DNA of 64,000 bases. Origin: Massilia sp. BJB1822 (GTDB lineage: Bacteria; Pseudomonadota; Gammaproteobacteria; Burkholderiales; Burkholderiaceae_D). The notes below the pieces were generated by a model. It was given only the letters and a program-made list of their open reading frames with translations. It was not told where the DNA came from and did no database searches. Shown here one piece after another: positions 1 to 7,085 of this stretch. Location of the stretch: contig NZ_JABWEB010000002.1 in NCBI RefSeq assembly GCF_013369485.1, positions 434,001 through 498,000 on the forward strand. The letters are read 5' to 3'. Position 1 is the stretch's first letter, and each line of letters opens with the position of its first letter. Position numbers and translations under genes: made by a program.

Positions 1-372
1 GCCGGCGGTGTCTTGCAGGAAACGGTGAAGGCCATGCGCGCGGCAGGCGCTGGCGAGGTGATGGCCTGGCTGGGGCCGGCCATTGGTCCGGACCGTTTTG
101 AAGTTGGGGCCGAAGTGCGCGAGGCTTTCCTGGATGGGGCAGGGGATGAGGCGAGCCGGCGCGAAGTGGAAGCTGCTTTCCGTCTGGTGCCGGGACAGCC
201 CGGCAAGTTTCTGGCCGATATCTACGCCCTGGCGCGCAGCGTGCTGCGCCGGGTGGGCGTGGAACAGGTCAGCGGTGGCCTGCAATGCACCGTGTCCGAC
301 CCTTCTCTCTTCTATTCTTACCGGCGCGACGGCATCACCGGGCGCCAGGCTAGTCTGATCTGGATCAAATGA
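1..372 (+). CDS. pgeF: Peptidoglycan editing factor PgeF / laccase-domain protein, C-terminal part
   Basis: The reading frame is open from the first base, so only the last 123 residues are in the window and the start lies upstream. Visible family marks are the AWLGPAIGP segment near the middle, the FEVG/EV stretch after it, and the C-terminal SYRRDGITGRQASLIW, which matches the end of the YfiH/DUF152 family (SYRRD..TGR.A.LIW). Family members are zinc-binding enzymes linked to peptidoglycan precursor editing and purine nucleoside phosphorylase activity. It precedes phaC with only a small divergent ORF between them. I recall this arrangement from related Burkholderiales. Confidence 0.85.
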   Translation, partial: AGGVLQETVKAMRAAGAGEVMAWLGPAIGPDRFEVGAEVREAFLDGAGDEASRREVEAAFRLVPGQPGKFLADIYALARSVLRRVGVEQVSGGLQCTVSDPSLFYSYRRDGITGRQASLIWIK

Positions 373-389
373 AGCCTGCAGTGGCGGGC

Positions 390-602
390 TTAGTCTTCGC
401 TCCCGGGCGCGGACTTGGCCCGTTCGGCTTCCGCTTGGGCGGCGCGGCGCAGTTTGCGGCGCTTCCCGCCTGTTAAGTAAAATAGTATCCCTAATGGCAA
501 CACGCAATACAATGTAAAGGTCATAATGCCGGCGACGATGGTTGGTTCGGTAAACGCCATCAGCAGCACGACATAGATCCACGCAGCAGCAACAATCAGC
601 AT
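390..602 (-). CDS. Small conserved membrane protein, unknown function
   Basis: A 70-residue protein with an ATG start. It has two hydrophobic stretches (about residues 2-17 and 24-43) followed by a basic, charged tail rich in K/R/E/A, so a two-span inner-membrane protein with a cytoplasmic tail is likely. It resembles short uncharacterised membrane proteins of Burkholderiales. Its stop lies 17 bases beyond the pgeF stop (convergent), and it is divergent from phaC, so the 50-base gap at 603-652 must hold both start regions. No function can be assigned. Confidence 0.6.
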   Translation of the reverse strand: MLIVAAAWIYVVLLMAFTEPTIVAGIMTFTLYCVLPLGILFYLTGGKRRKLRRAAQAEAERAKSAPGSED

Positions 603-652
603 AAAGCAGTCTTGGTTAAGAGTGAAAAAACTAGGTTGAAAACTTATTTTTA

Positions 653-2386
653 ATGGACTTAAACATGAATGTGCCCGATCCGCAAGCTATTGCCACCGAC
701 TGGTTAGCGCAATTCAGCGATCCCAATCAATGGCAATCCTGGTTCAAGATGATGCCGGAAATGGACGCCATTCCCGGCGCAGCCATGCTGCGCGACGCTG
801 GCGCCGTGATCCGGCCCGACGTGATGGACCAGTTGAAAAACGACTATATGGCGGAATTCGGCCTCCTGTGGCAGGCATTCTTGGCCGGCAAAGCGCCTGC
901 CGTGAATGACCGCCGCTTTTCCGCGCCCGCCTGGCTGGCCAATCCGGTTTCCGCCTTCCACGCCGCATCATACCTGCTGAATGCGAAATTCCTCAGCGCC
1001 ATGGCCGACGCCGTGGAAACGACTTCCCATCAAAAGCAGAAAATCCGCTTTACCGTGCAGCAGATCGTGGATGCCATGTCGCCCGCCAATTTCCTGGCGA
1101 CCAATCCCGAAGCGCAGGAAAAACTGATCCAGACCAAGGGCGAAAGCCTCGCCAAAGGCTTGGCGAATATGTTGGGCGATATCCAGAAAGGCCATATCTC
1201 GCTGTCGGACGAAAAAGCCTTTGAAGTGGGCCGCAATCTGGCCAATACCGAAGGCCAGGTGGTGTTTGAAAACGAGCTGTTCCAGCTGCTGCAATATGCG
1301 CCGCTGACGGCCGAAGTGCATGAGCGCCCGCTGCTGATGGTGCCGCCTTGCATCAACAAATACTATATTCTCGACCTGCAGCCGGAAAACTCCCTGGTGC
1401 GCTATGCGGTGGAGCAGGGCAATACCGTCTTCCTCGTTTCCTGGCGCAATCCCGACCGCAGCCTGGCGAAAACCAGCTGGGACGATTATGTGGAGCAGGG
1501 CGTCTTGCGAGCCATTGCTGTCGCCAGCGAGATCAGCAAGCAAGACCAGCTGAATATGCTGGGCTTCTGCGTTGGCGGCACTTTGCTGTCGACCTCGCTG
1601 GCCGTGCTGGCCGCGCGCGGCGAACATCCGGCTGCCAGCCTGACCTTGCTGACCACCTTCCTCGATTTCAGCGACACCGGCATCCTGAACGTCTTCGTCG
1701 ACGAGGCGCAAGTAAAGCTGCGCGAGCAAACCCTGCGCGAAGGCGGCCTGATGCCGGGACGCGATCTGGCCAGTACCTTCTCCAGCCTGCGCCCGAACGA
1801 CCTGGTGTGGAATTATGTGCAGTCGAACTATCTGAAAGGTAATGAGCCGCCGCCTTTCGATCTGCTGTACTGGAATTCCGACTCGACCAATCTGCCGGGG
1901 CCGATGTTCTGCTGGTATCTGCGCAATACCTATCTGGAAAATAATCTGAAGGTGGCGGACAAGCTCAGCGTGGCTGGCGAAAAGATCGACTTCGCCAATA
2001 TCGATGCGCCCGCCTTTATTTACGGCTCGCGCGAAGACCATATCGTGCCTTGGCAATCGGCTTACGGCTCGGTGCCGCTGCTGAATCCGGACAAGCCCGA
2101 AGCCAACCGCTTCATCCTGGGCGCCTCCGGCCATATTGCCGGCGTCATCAATCCGGCGGCCAAGAAGAAGCGCAGCTACTGGACCAATGACGGCAAGCTG
2201 GGCCAGGATGCCGACAGCTGGTTCGCCGGTGCCACCGAGCAGCCCGGCAGCTGGTGGCCGGAATGGGCCGCTTTCCTGGCCGAGCACGGCGGCAAGCGCG
2301 TGAAAGCGCGCAGCAAACTGGGTAATACCAAATACAAGCCTATCGAAGCTGCGCCGGGACGTTACGTCAAGGCCAAGGCGGAGTAA
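653..2386 (+). CDS. phaC: Class I poly(3-hydroxyalkanoate) synthase PhaC
   Basis: Polymerises (R)-3-hydroxyacyl-CoA into polyhydroxyalkanoate granules in the cytoplasm. The 577-residue length fits class I synthases. The lipase-like box GFCVGG places the nucleophile at Cys306. The other triad members are visible as Asp462 (in SREDHIVPW) and His494 (in GHIAGV). The N-terminal PhaC_N region covers roughly residues 80-250. The start could be the ATG at 653 or the in-frame ATG at 665; neither has a strong ribosome binding site. The regulator phaR follows after a 225-base gap. No phaA or phaB lies between them, unlike Cupriavidus, so the monomer-supplying genes must be elsewhere. Confidence 0.95.
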   Translation: MDLNMNVPDPQAIATDWLAQFSDPNQWQSWFKMMPEMDAIPGAAMLRDAGAVIRPDVMDQLKNDYMAEFGLLWQAFLAGKAPAVNDRRFSAPAWLANPVSAFHAASYLLNAKFLSAMADAVETTSHQKQKIRFTVQQIVDAMSPANFLATNPEAQEKLIQTKGESLAKGLANMLGDIQKGHISLSDEKAFEVGRNLANTEGQVVFENELFQLLQYAPLTAEVHERPLLMVPPCINKYYILDLQPENSLVRYAVEQGNTVFLVSWRNPDRSLAKTSWDDYVEQGVLRAIAVASEISKQDQLNMLGFCVGGTLLSTSLAVLAARGEHPAASLTLLTTFLDFSDTGILNVFVDEAQVKLREQTLREGGLMPGRDLASTFSSLRPNDLVWNYVQSNYLKGNEPPPFDLLYWNSDSTNLPGPMFCWYLRNTYLENNLKVADKLSVAGEKIDFANIDAPAFIYGSREDHIVPWQSAYGSVPLLNPDKPEANRFILGASGHIAGVINPAAKKKRSYWTNDGKLGQDADSWFAGATEQPGSWWPEWAAFLAEHGGKRVKARSKLGNTKYKPIEAAPGRYVKAKAE

Positions 2387-2424
2387 GCGAAACGCGGCGG
2401 CAGTGCTGTACGGATACACATGTT

Positions 2425-2437
2425 ATTGTAATACAAT
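2425..2437. promoter_or_regulatory. Small palindrome in the phaC-phaR gap
   Basis: ATTGTA-A-TACAAT is a perfect 13-base inverted repeat about 85 bases upstream of the phaR -10 element. It is followed by a TTGCGTTGCAA stretch (2446-2456). PhaR regulators are known to bind TGC-rich sites and often autoregulate, so this stretch is a possible operator. There is no further evidence. Confidence 0.2.
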
Positions 2438-2516
2438 TATTAGAGTTGCGTTGCAATAAACATCAATATTCGCGCAAAACTTATAACGTGAACTGCCCGC
2501 CGCGATTTTTTCACTC

Positions 2517-2522
2517 TATAAT
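2517..2522 (+). promoter_or_regulatory. Probable -10 element for phaR (TATAAT)
   Basis: A perfect TATAAT lies 90 bases before the phaR start, just after a T-run. No good -35 is visible 16-18 bases upstream, so activation or an extended element may be needed. Transcription would start near 2529-2531, which puts the hairpin at 2542-2561 inside the 5' leader. Confidence 0.45.
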
Positions 2523-2541
2523 AGGGTCGCAGGCTTGTGAA

Positions 2542-2567
2542 AAGCGAACCTCTGTTCGCTTTTTTTT
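2542..2567 (+). terminator. Intrinsic terminator-like hairpin in front of phaR
   Basis: AAGCGAAC (2542-2549), loop CTCT, GTTCGCTT (2554-2561), then an unbroken T-run to 2567. This is a textbook Rho-independent terminator. It may end phaC transcripts that read this far. Because it lies downstream of the TATAAT at 2517, it may also act as an attenuator in the phaR leader. Confidence 0.7.
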
Positions 2568-2611
2568 CGGATTAACAAAGTACGCGCTGCGGCGCAATAA
2601 GTGGACTTGTG

Positions 2612-3169
2612 ATGAGTAGTGCAAAGAAAAGTGCTGAACGCTTGATCAAGAAATACCCTAACCGCCGTCTTTACGACACGCAGACCAGTTCGTACATCAC
2701 TTTGACCGACGTCAAGCAATTGGTGCTCGATAGCGAAGACTTCACCGTGGTCGATGCCAAGACCAATGAAGACCTGACGCGCAGCATTCTGCTGCAAATC
2801 ATTCTGGAGGAAGAAGCCAGCGGCGTGCCGATGTTCTCCACCGACGTGCTGGCCCAGATCATCCGCTACTATGGCCACGCCATGCAGGGCATGATGGGTT
2901 CGTATCTGGAAAAGAATATCCAGGCCTTCTCCGAAATCCAGCGCAAGTTCACGGCCGGCGCCGCCAACTTCGACGGCAAGCCCTTCAGTCCCGAAATGTG
3001 GACCCAGTTCATGAACGTGCAAGCGCCGATCATGCAGGGCATGATGAACAACTACATCGACCAGAGCAAGAGCCTGTTCGTGCAGATGCAAGAGCAGATG
3101 CAAAACCAGAGCAAGACCCTGTTCGGCGCCGCCTTCCCCTTCGCCGTCCCCCCCACCGACAAAAAATAA
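2612..3169 (+). CDS. phaR: Polyhydroxyalkanoate synthesis regulator PhaR
   Basis: DNA- and PHA-binding repressor that couples phasin and its own expression to the presence of polymer. The N-terminal PHB/PHA accumulation-regulator DNA-binding domain is clear (IKKYPNRRLYDT, SSYITL, about residues 10-70). Two PHB_acc-type repeats follow, ending with a glutamine/methionine-rich helical tail. At 185 residues it is the usual length. A GTG immediately precedes the ATG (2609), so either codon could be used; I prefer the ATG. It lies downstream of phaC, with a promoter-like -10 and a hairpin in the leader. Confidence 0.93.
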   Translation: MSSAKKSAERLIKKYPNRRLYDTQTSSYITLTDVKQLVLDSEDFTVVDAKTNEDLTRSILLQIILEEEASGVPMFSTDVLAQIIRYYGHAMQGMMGSYLEKNIQAFSEIQRKFTAGAANFDGKPFSPEMWTQFMNVQAPIMQGMMNNYIDQSKSLFVQMQEQMQNQSKTLFGAAFPFAVPPTDKK

Positions 3170-3180
3170 GTCCCCACAGC

Positions 3181-3228
3181 CCAGCCCGTGTCCACCTTGG
3201 GGTCAGACCCCAATCGGACACGAGCTGG
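3181..3228. repeat. Palindromic intergenic repeat (GTGTCC/GGGGTC family), copy 1
   Basis: Imperfect palindrome with outer arms CCAGC...GCTGG, inner arms GTGTCC...GGACAC, and centre TTGGGGTCAGACCCCAA. It lies between phaR and rimO and starts 11 bases after the phaR stop. It shares its core with four other copies in this window. Confidence 0.85.
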
Positions 3229-3272
3229 ACTGTATCGATGGCGTTTTCGCCGCGCGCACTTCTCAATCTACC

Positions 3273-3324
3273 GCCGAGACCGTGTCTGATTGGGGTCTGA
3301 CCCCATGGTGGACACGGGCTCGGC
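3273..3324. repeat. Palindromic intergenic repeat, copy 2
   Basis: Outer arms GCCGAG...CTCGGC, inner GTGTCT...GGACAC, centre TTGGGGTCTGACCCCA. It is 44 bases after copy 1, so the two form a tandem pair. Its right end sits where the -35 region of the rimO promoter would be. Confidence 0.85.
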
Positions 3325-3339
3325 AGTCGGGCGTTCTGA

Positions 3340-3345
3340 TATAAT
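3340..3345 (+). promoter_or_regulatory. Probable -10 element for rimO (TATAAT)
   Basis: A perfect TATAAT lies 35 bases before the rimO ATG. The expected -35 position (about 3317-3322) falls inside the right arm of the palindromic repeat and is a poor match to TTGACA. Confidence 0.4.
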
Positions 3346-3379
3346 TACCGATTCGCTCGAATTTTCTTTGCAATTTGCC

Positions 3380-4777
3380 ATGCACTCCATTTCCCGTATT
3401 CCCAAGGCCGGTACCGAGGCAGCATCTGCTGGCGCCGCGCCAAAAGTCGGTTTCGTTTCTCTCGGCTGTCCCAAGGCTCTGGTTGACTCGGAGCAGATCC
3501 TGACCCAGCTGCGCGCTGAGGGCTATGAAACCGCCAAGTCCTACGACGGCGCCGACCTGGTGATCGTGAATACCTGCGGCTTCATCGACGCCGCAGTGCA
3601 GGAGTCGCTGGATGCGATCGGCGAGGCGCTGGCGGAAAACGGCAAGGTCATCGTGACCGGCTGTCTGGGCGCGAAGAAGGATGCTGACGGCAAAGACCTG
3701 ATCCAGAAGGTCCATCCAAAAGTGCTGGCCGTGACCGGTCCACATGCAGTGGGCGAGGTGATGGCCGAGGTGCATACCCACCTGCCCAAGCCGCACGAGC
3801 CGTTCATCGATCTGCTGCCGCCGCAAGGCATCAAGCTGACGCCCAAGCATTACGCCTATCTGAAAATCTCGGAAGGCTGCAACCACCGCTGCTCCTTCTG
3901 CATCATCCCATCGATGCGCGGCGATCTGGTGTCGCGCCCGATCGCGGAACTGATGCTGGAAGCGGAGAACCTGTTCAAGGCCGGCGTGAAAGAGCTGCTG
4001 GTGATTTCGCAGGATACGTCGGCCTATGGCATCGACGTGAAATTCCGCTCCGGCTTCTGGAACGGCCGTCCGGTGAAAACCCATATGACCCAGCTGACCG
4101 AAGCCCTGGGCCAGCTGGCCAAGCAGTACGGCGCCTGGGTGCGTCTGCATTATGTGTACCCATACCCGCACGTGAACGAAATCATTCCGATGATGAGCGG
4201 CGGCCATATCCTGCCTTACCTTGACGTGCCGCTGCAGCACGCCCATCCCGATGTGCTGAAGCGCATGAAGCGTCCCGCATCCGGCGAGAAGAACCTGGAG
4301 CGCATCCAGGCTTGGCGCGCGATGAATCCGGATCTGGTGATCCGCTCCACCTTCATCGCCGGCTTCCCTGGCGAGACCGAGGCTGAATTCGAGTACCTGC
4401 TGGACTTCCTGAAGGAAGCGCAGATCGACCGTCTGGGCTGTTTCGCCTATTCGCCGGTCGACGGTGCTACCGCCAACGAGCTGGAAAATCCGGTGCCGGA
4501 AGAAGTGCGCGAAGAGCGCCGCGGCCGCGTCATGCTGCTGCAGGAAGAAATCTCGCGCAAGCGCCTGCAGGCCAAAGTCGGCAAGACCGTCAAGGTGCTG
4601 ATCGACGAGCTGACCCCAAGCGGCGCGATCGGCCGTTCCGCCGCCGATGCGCCGGAAATCGACGGCGTGGTCTACGTGAAGAAGCCTTACGAGCCGCACA
4701 AAAAGCTGGCCGTGGGCCAGTTCTACGATGTGGAAATCACCAAGGCCGACGCTCACGATCTGTGGGGCGAAGCTTAA
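3380..4777 (+). CDS. rimO: Ribosomal protein uS12 methylthiotransferase RimO
   Basis: Radical-SAM enzyme that adds a methylthio group to a conserved aspartate of ribosomal protein S12. The N-terminal UPF0004 domain begins [16 protein letters not shown]. The radical-SAM cluster motif is C-x3-C-x2-C at Cys167, Cys171 and Cys174 (GCNHRCSFC), and a C-terminal TRAM domain follows from about residue 395. The 465 residues include an N-terminal extension of about 20 compared with E. coli. The ATG at 3380 is chosen because upstream in-frame codons overlap the palindromic repeat and the -10 element. No strong ribosome binding site is seen. The gene ends in a strong terminator. Confidence 0.95.
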   Translation: MHSISRIPKAGTEAASAGAAPKVGFVSLGCPKALVDSEQILTQLRAEGYETAKSYDGADLVIVNTCGFIDAAVQESLDAIGEALAENGKVIVTGCLGAKKDADGKDLIQKVHPKVLAVTGPHAVGEVMAEVHTHLPKPHEPFIDLLPPQGIKLTPKHYAYLKISEGCNHRCSFCIIPSMRGDLVSRPIAELMLEAENLFKAGVKELLVISQDTSAYGIDVKFRSGFWNGRPVKTHMTQLTEALGQLAKQYGAWVRLHYVYPYPHVNEIIPMMSGGHILPYLDVPLQHAHPDVLKRMKRPASGEKNLERIQAWRAMNPDLVIRSTFIAGFPGETEAEFEYLLDFLKEAQIDRLGCFAYSPVDGATANELENPVPEEVREERRGRVMLLQEEISRKRLQAKVGKTVKVLIDELTPSGAIGRSAADAPEIDGVVYVKKPYEPHKKLAVGQFYDVEITKADAHDLWGEA

Positions 4778-4809
4778 GCATCGCTTCTCCATCCGGAGAC
4801 AGTACAATG

Positions 4810-4849
4810 AAAGGCGGATCGGCATATGGCCGGTCCGCCTTTTTCTTTT
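4810..4849 (+). terminator. Rho-independent terminator after rimO
   Basis: Long stem AAAGGCGGATCGGC (4810-4823) with GCCGGTCCGCCTTT (4829-4842), one mismatch, followed by a T-rich tract to 4849. It ends only nine bases before the metC start codon. Confidence 0.85.
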
Positions 4850-4858
4850 CCGCGCCCC

Positions 4859-6028
4859 ATGAACAAGACCAAGTCCCTGCAAACTGCCCTGATCCACACC
4901 GACTACACGGCGCCCGAAGGTTTTGCCGCCTTCCCCAGCGCCATCCACCACGCTTCGACTGTGCTCTTCAAGGACGTGGCGGCCATGCGCTCGGGCGACT
5001 GGAAAGAGAAGAACGCTTATACCTACGGTCTGCACGGCACGCCCACCACCTTCACGCTGGAAGCGCGCCTGGCCGAAATCGAGGACGGCAAGCATTGCCT
5101 GCTGGCGCCGAGTGGCTTGTCGGCGATCTCGATGGTCGATTTCGCGCTGCTGAAATCGGGCGACGATGTGCTGTTGCCGGACAATGTGTACAACCCCAAC
5201 CGGGAACTGGGCCGCTGGCTGGCGCGCGACTTCGGCATCAGCGCGCGCTACTACGACCCGATGATCGGCGCCGGCATTGCCCAGCTGATCCAGTCCAATA
5301 CAAAACTGATCTGGACCGAAGCCCCCGGCTCGGTGACGATGGAAGTGCCCGACCTGCGCGCCATCTGCGCCGCCGCGCATGCGCGCGGCGTGGTGGTCGC
5401 GCTGGACAACACCTGGTCGGCTGGCCTGGCCCTGCGCGGCTTCGATCTGGGCGTGGACATCATCATGCAGGCGCTGACCAAGTACCAGTCCGGCGGTTCC
5501 GATGTACTCATGGGCGCCCTGATCACGCGCGACGATGGCTTGCACGAGCGCCTGAGCACCGCCCATATGCGCCTGGGCCTGGGCGTGGGCGCGGACGATG
5601 CTTATCTGGTGCTGCGCGGCCTGCCCACAATGAAACTGCGTTTCGACGCGCACAACGCGGCAGCGCGCAAAGTCGCCCACTGGCTGGCGGCGCGTCCCGA
5701 AATTCACAAGATGCTGCATCCGGCTTTCGAAGACTGTCCCGGCCACGATATCTGGAAGCGTGATTTCAGCGGAGCGGGCGGCCTGTTCTCGGTGCTGTTC
5801 GATGCCCGCTTCAGCGAAGCGCAAACCGACCGCTTCGTCGATTCCCTCAAGCTGTTCAAGATCGGCTATAGCTGGGGCGGCGCCAACAGCCTGTGCGTCC
5901 CTTACCGCATCCAGGCCATGCGCAGCCAGTGGACGGAAGCAGGCACGCTGGTGCGCTTCAATATCGGCCTGGAAGACCCGGACGATCTGATCGCCGATAT
6001 CGAACAGGCCTTGGGTATGATGGCTTGA
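4859..6028 (+). CDS. metC: Cystathionine beta-lyase (MetC type, PLP-dependent)
   Basis: Cleaves cystathionine to homocysteine, pyruvate and ammonia in methionine synthesis. It belongs to the Cys/Met metabolism PLP family (fold type I). The sequence follows E. coli MetC closely: YGLHGTPTTFTLE, the PLP lysine Lys208 in TKYQSGGSD, SYSWGGANSL near the C-terminus, and the ending GLEDPDDLIADIEQAL. It is 389 residues from the ATG at 4859. An upstream in-frame ATG at 4826 lies inside the preceding terminator hairpin and is rejected. No ribosome binding site is obvious, which is odd and may mean a leaderless or read-through message. It is convergent with the next gene, six bases apart. Confidence 0.9.
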   Translation: MNKTKSLQTALIHTDYTAPEGFAAFPSAIHHASTVLFKDVAAMRSGDWKEKNAYTYGLHGTPTTFTLEARLAEIEDGKHCLLAPSGLSAISMVDFALLKSGDDVLLPDNVYNPNRELGRWLARDFGISARYYDPMIGAGIAQLIQSNTKLIWTEAPGSVTMEVPDLRAICAAAHARGVVVALDNTWSAGLALRGFDLGVDIIMQALTKYQSGGSDVLMGALITRDDGLHERLSTAHMRLGLGVGADDAYLVLRGLPTMKLRFDAHNAAARKVAHWLAARPEIHKMLHPAFEDCPGHDIWKRDFSGAGGLFSVLFDARFSEAQTDRFVDSLKLFKIGYSWGGANSLCVPYRIQAMRSQWTEAGTLVRFNIGLEDPDDLIADIEQALGMMA

Positions 6029-6034
6029 ACTCGA

Positions 6035-6457
6035 TTAGCTGCATTCGATTTGCTTGACTTCCAGTCCAGTGCCGCGCCGTTTTGCATATTCAATCCTGCA
6101 GGAACGGTAGCGTGAATCGAGTTGGCGTACGGCCATTACGGTTGTATTTCGATAGCTACACCCTAGCCAATAAGCATGAGGTCCGTCCGGCGGCAAGGAC
6201 CAGCGTGCAGTCAGCTTTTTTCCACTGACTTGCTCGTCCGGCACCAAGGAGGCCTGTTCTCGTGGATGGCCCGAGTAAATTCCTGCGTTCTCAAAGTAAT
6301 GTTGAGCTGGCTCGGCTAGCATTTCCCAGCCAGCCACTTCACTGGCTTTGGGATGGGTCTGAATTTGAGCCGGGCAGTTTAATATTTCAGCCGATGATGC
6401 TGGCGCAAAAAGGGCCAGCGCGGCTGGAATGATTAAACAATGCGATATCTTGTGCAT
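6035..6457 (-). CDS. STY0301-family exported protein, possible periplasmic immunity protein
   Basis: A 140-residue protein with a Sec signal peptide (about residues 1-23, ending ASSA). The mature part has four cysteines, including LNCPAQI near its start and IECS at its end, which suggests disulphides in the periplasm. The pattern GW..., W.LP, YWLGCSYRNT and C.IEY fits what I know as the STY0301 family. It starts nine bases after the stop of the BPSL0067-like gene on the same strand, so the two are probably co-transcribed. An exported partner beside a putative wall amidase suggests an immunity role; this is inference. It is AT-richer than the flanking genes. Confidence 0.6.
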   Translation of the reverse strand: MHKISHCLIIPAALALFAPASSAEILNCPAQIQTHPKASEVAGWEMLAEPAQHYFENAGIYSGHPREQASLVPDEQVSGKKLTARWSLPPDGPHAYWLGCSYRNTTVMAVRQLDSRYRSCRIEYAKRRGTGLEVKQIECS

Positions 6458-6466
6458 GATGATTGT

Positions 6467-6856
6467 CTACTCAATCACATAAAATGTAGTGCCTTCATTG
6501 CTGCGTGAATAGCTTTTGGTATTAAAGCGAATAGTTCGTCTACTGACTTTGCCTTTGCTATTCCATTGATCCAAGACAACTATACCAGTTTTGTCGTGGC
6601 TGAGATATATGGCAGCATGCCTGCCTTTGCCATCGTTAGGATAGCGTCCCTTATCGTCAAAAGTCGCAATTGCCGTGCCGCGTGCTATTTGACCAAGCTT
6701 AGCCTCTTGGACGTGCTGTCCGGGGTGCCAGCGAAAAGTTGCGGGTGCTGCCGTCGTTTGGCGTACGCATTCAACACATTCAGTATTTCCTTTTGCGTTG
6801 ACATAGCTTTCCCTTGCGGATATTTCTGCCTCTGTTACTTGAAGGGTGTAAGGCAT
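6467..6856 (-). CDS. BPSL0067-family protein, amidase-like fold, putative antibacterial effector
   Basis: A 129-residue protein resembling the BPSL0067 family. The order of conserved residues fits a papain-like NlpC/P60 or CHAP amidase: Cys27 in NTECVECV, APATFRW, GTAIATF, His80 in GRHAAIYL, and Asp96 in VLDQW. It has no signal peptide, as expected for a cargo delivered by another route such as type VI secretion. The ATG at 6856 is chosen for the GGGGAG ribosome binding site seven bases upstream. Together with the exported neighbour it forms a plausible effector/immunity pair. No VgrG, Hcp or PAAR gene is adjacent. Confidence 0.65.
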   Translation of the reverse strand: MPYTLQVTEAEISARESYVNAKGNTECVECVRQTTAAPATFRWHPGQHVQEAKLGQIARGTAIATFDDKGRYPNDGKGRHAAIYLSHDKTGIVVLDQWNSKGKVSRRTIRFNTKSYSRSNEGTTFYVIE

Positions 6857-6968
6857 GATGAGGCTCCCCGGTAAATATGCCAGCAAGCATATTTATTTTA
6901 GGAAATTCAGTATTGTTGATAGTCAAGTTTTTGATTGTGTAAGCGATGAAGGCTAAAAATGAGAATTT

Positions 6969-6984
6969 TTTGCGATTGCGCAAA
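6969..6984. promoter_or_regulatory. Inverted repeat upstream of the cytochrome peroxidase promoter
   Basis: TTTGCG-ATTG-CGCAAA is a perfect inverted repeat 18 bases upstream of the candidate -35 at 7002. The position would suit an activator site for the downstream cytochrome gene. The regulator is unknown. Confidence 0.25.
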
Positions 6985-7001
6985 TTAATCGAACGCGGCC
7001 A

Positions 7002-7029
7002 TTGATTTAAGTGAACTCTATGCTTTAAT
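7002..7029 (+). promoter_or_regulatory. Possible sigma-70 promoter for the cytochrome peroxidase gene
   Basis: TTGATT (7002-7007), a 16-base spacer, then TTTAAT (7024-7029). It leaves a leader of about 50 bases to the ATG at 7086, which has a clear GGAGG ribosome binding site. Confidence 0.3.
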
Positions 7030-7085
7030 GACGGTTGGGCATATTGACAAGATTGATAACTCATCAGTAGCGCGCGGAGGTTTCC

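Noticed and set aside
968-2419. 483-codon minus-strand open frame opposite phaC
   Set aside because: Antisense shadow of phaC; composition rich in Q/R/H/A without any family motif.
4826-4858. Longer N-terminus for metC from the ATG at 4826
   Set aside because: This start lies inside the rimO terminator hairpin, and the added residues do not match the family.
3263-5824. 853-codon minus-strand open frame across rimO and metC
   Set aside because: It is fully antisense to two well-recognised genes and has no domain. Long antisense frames are expected in GC-rich DNA.
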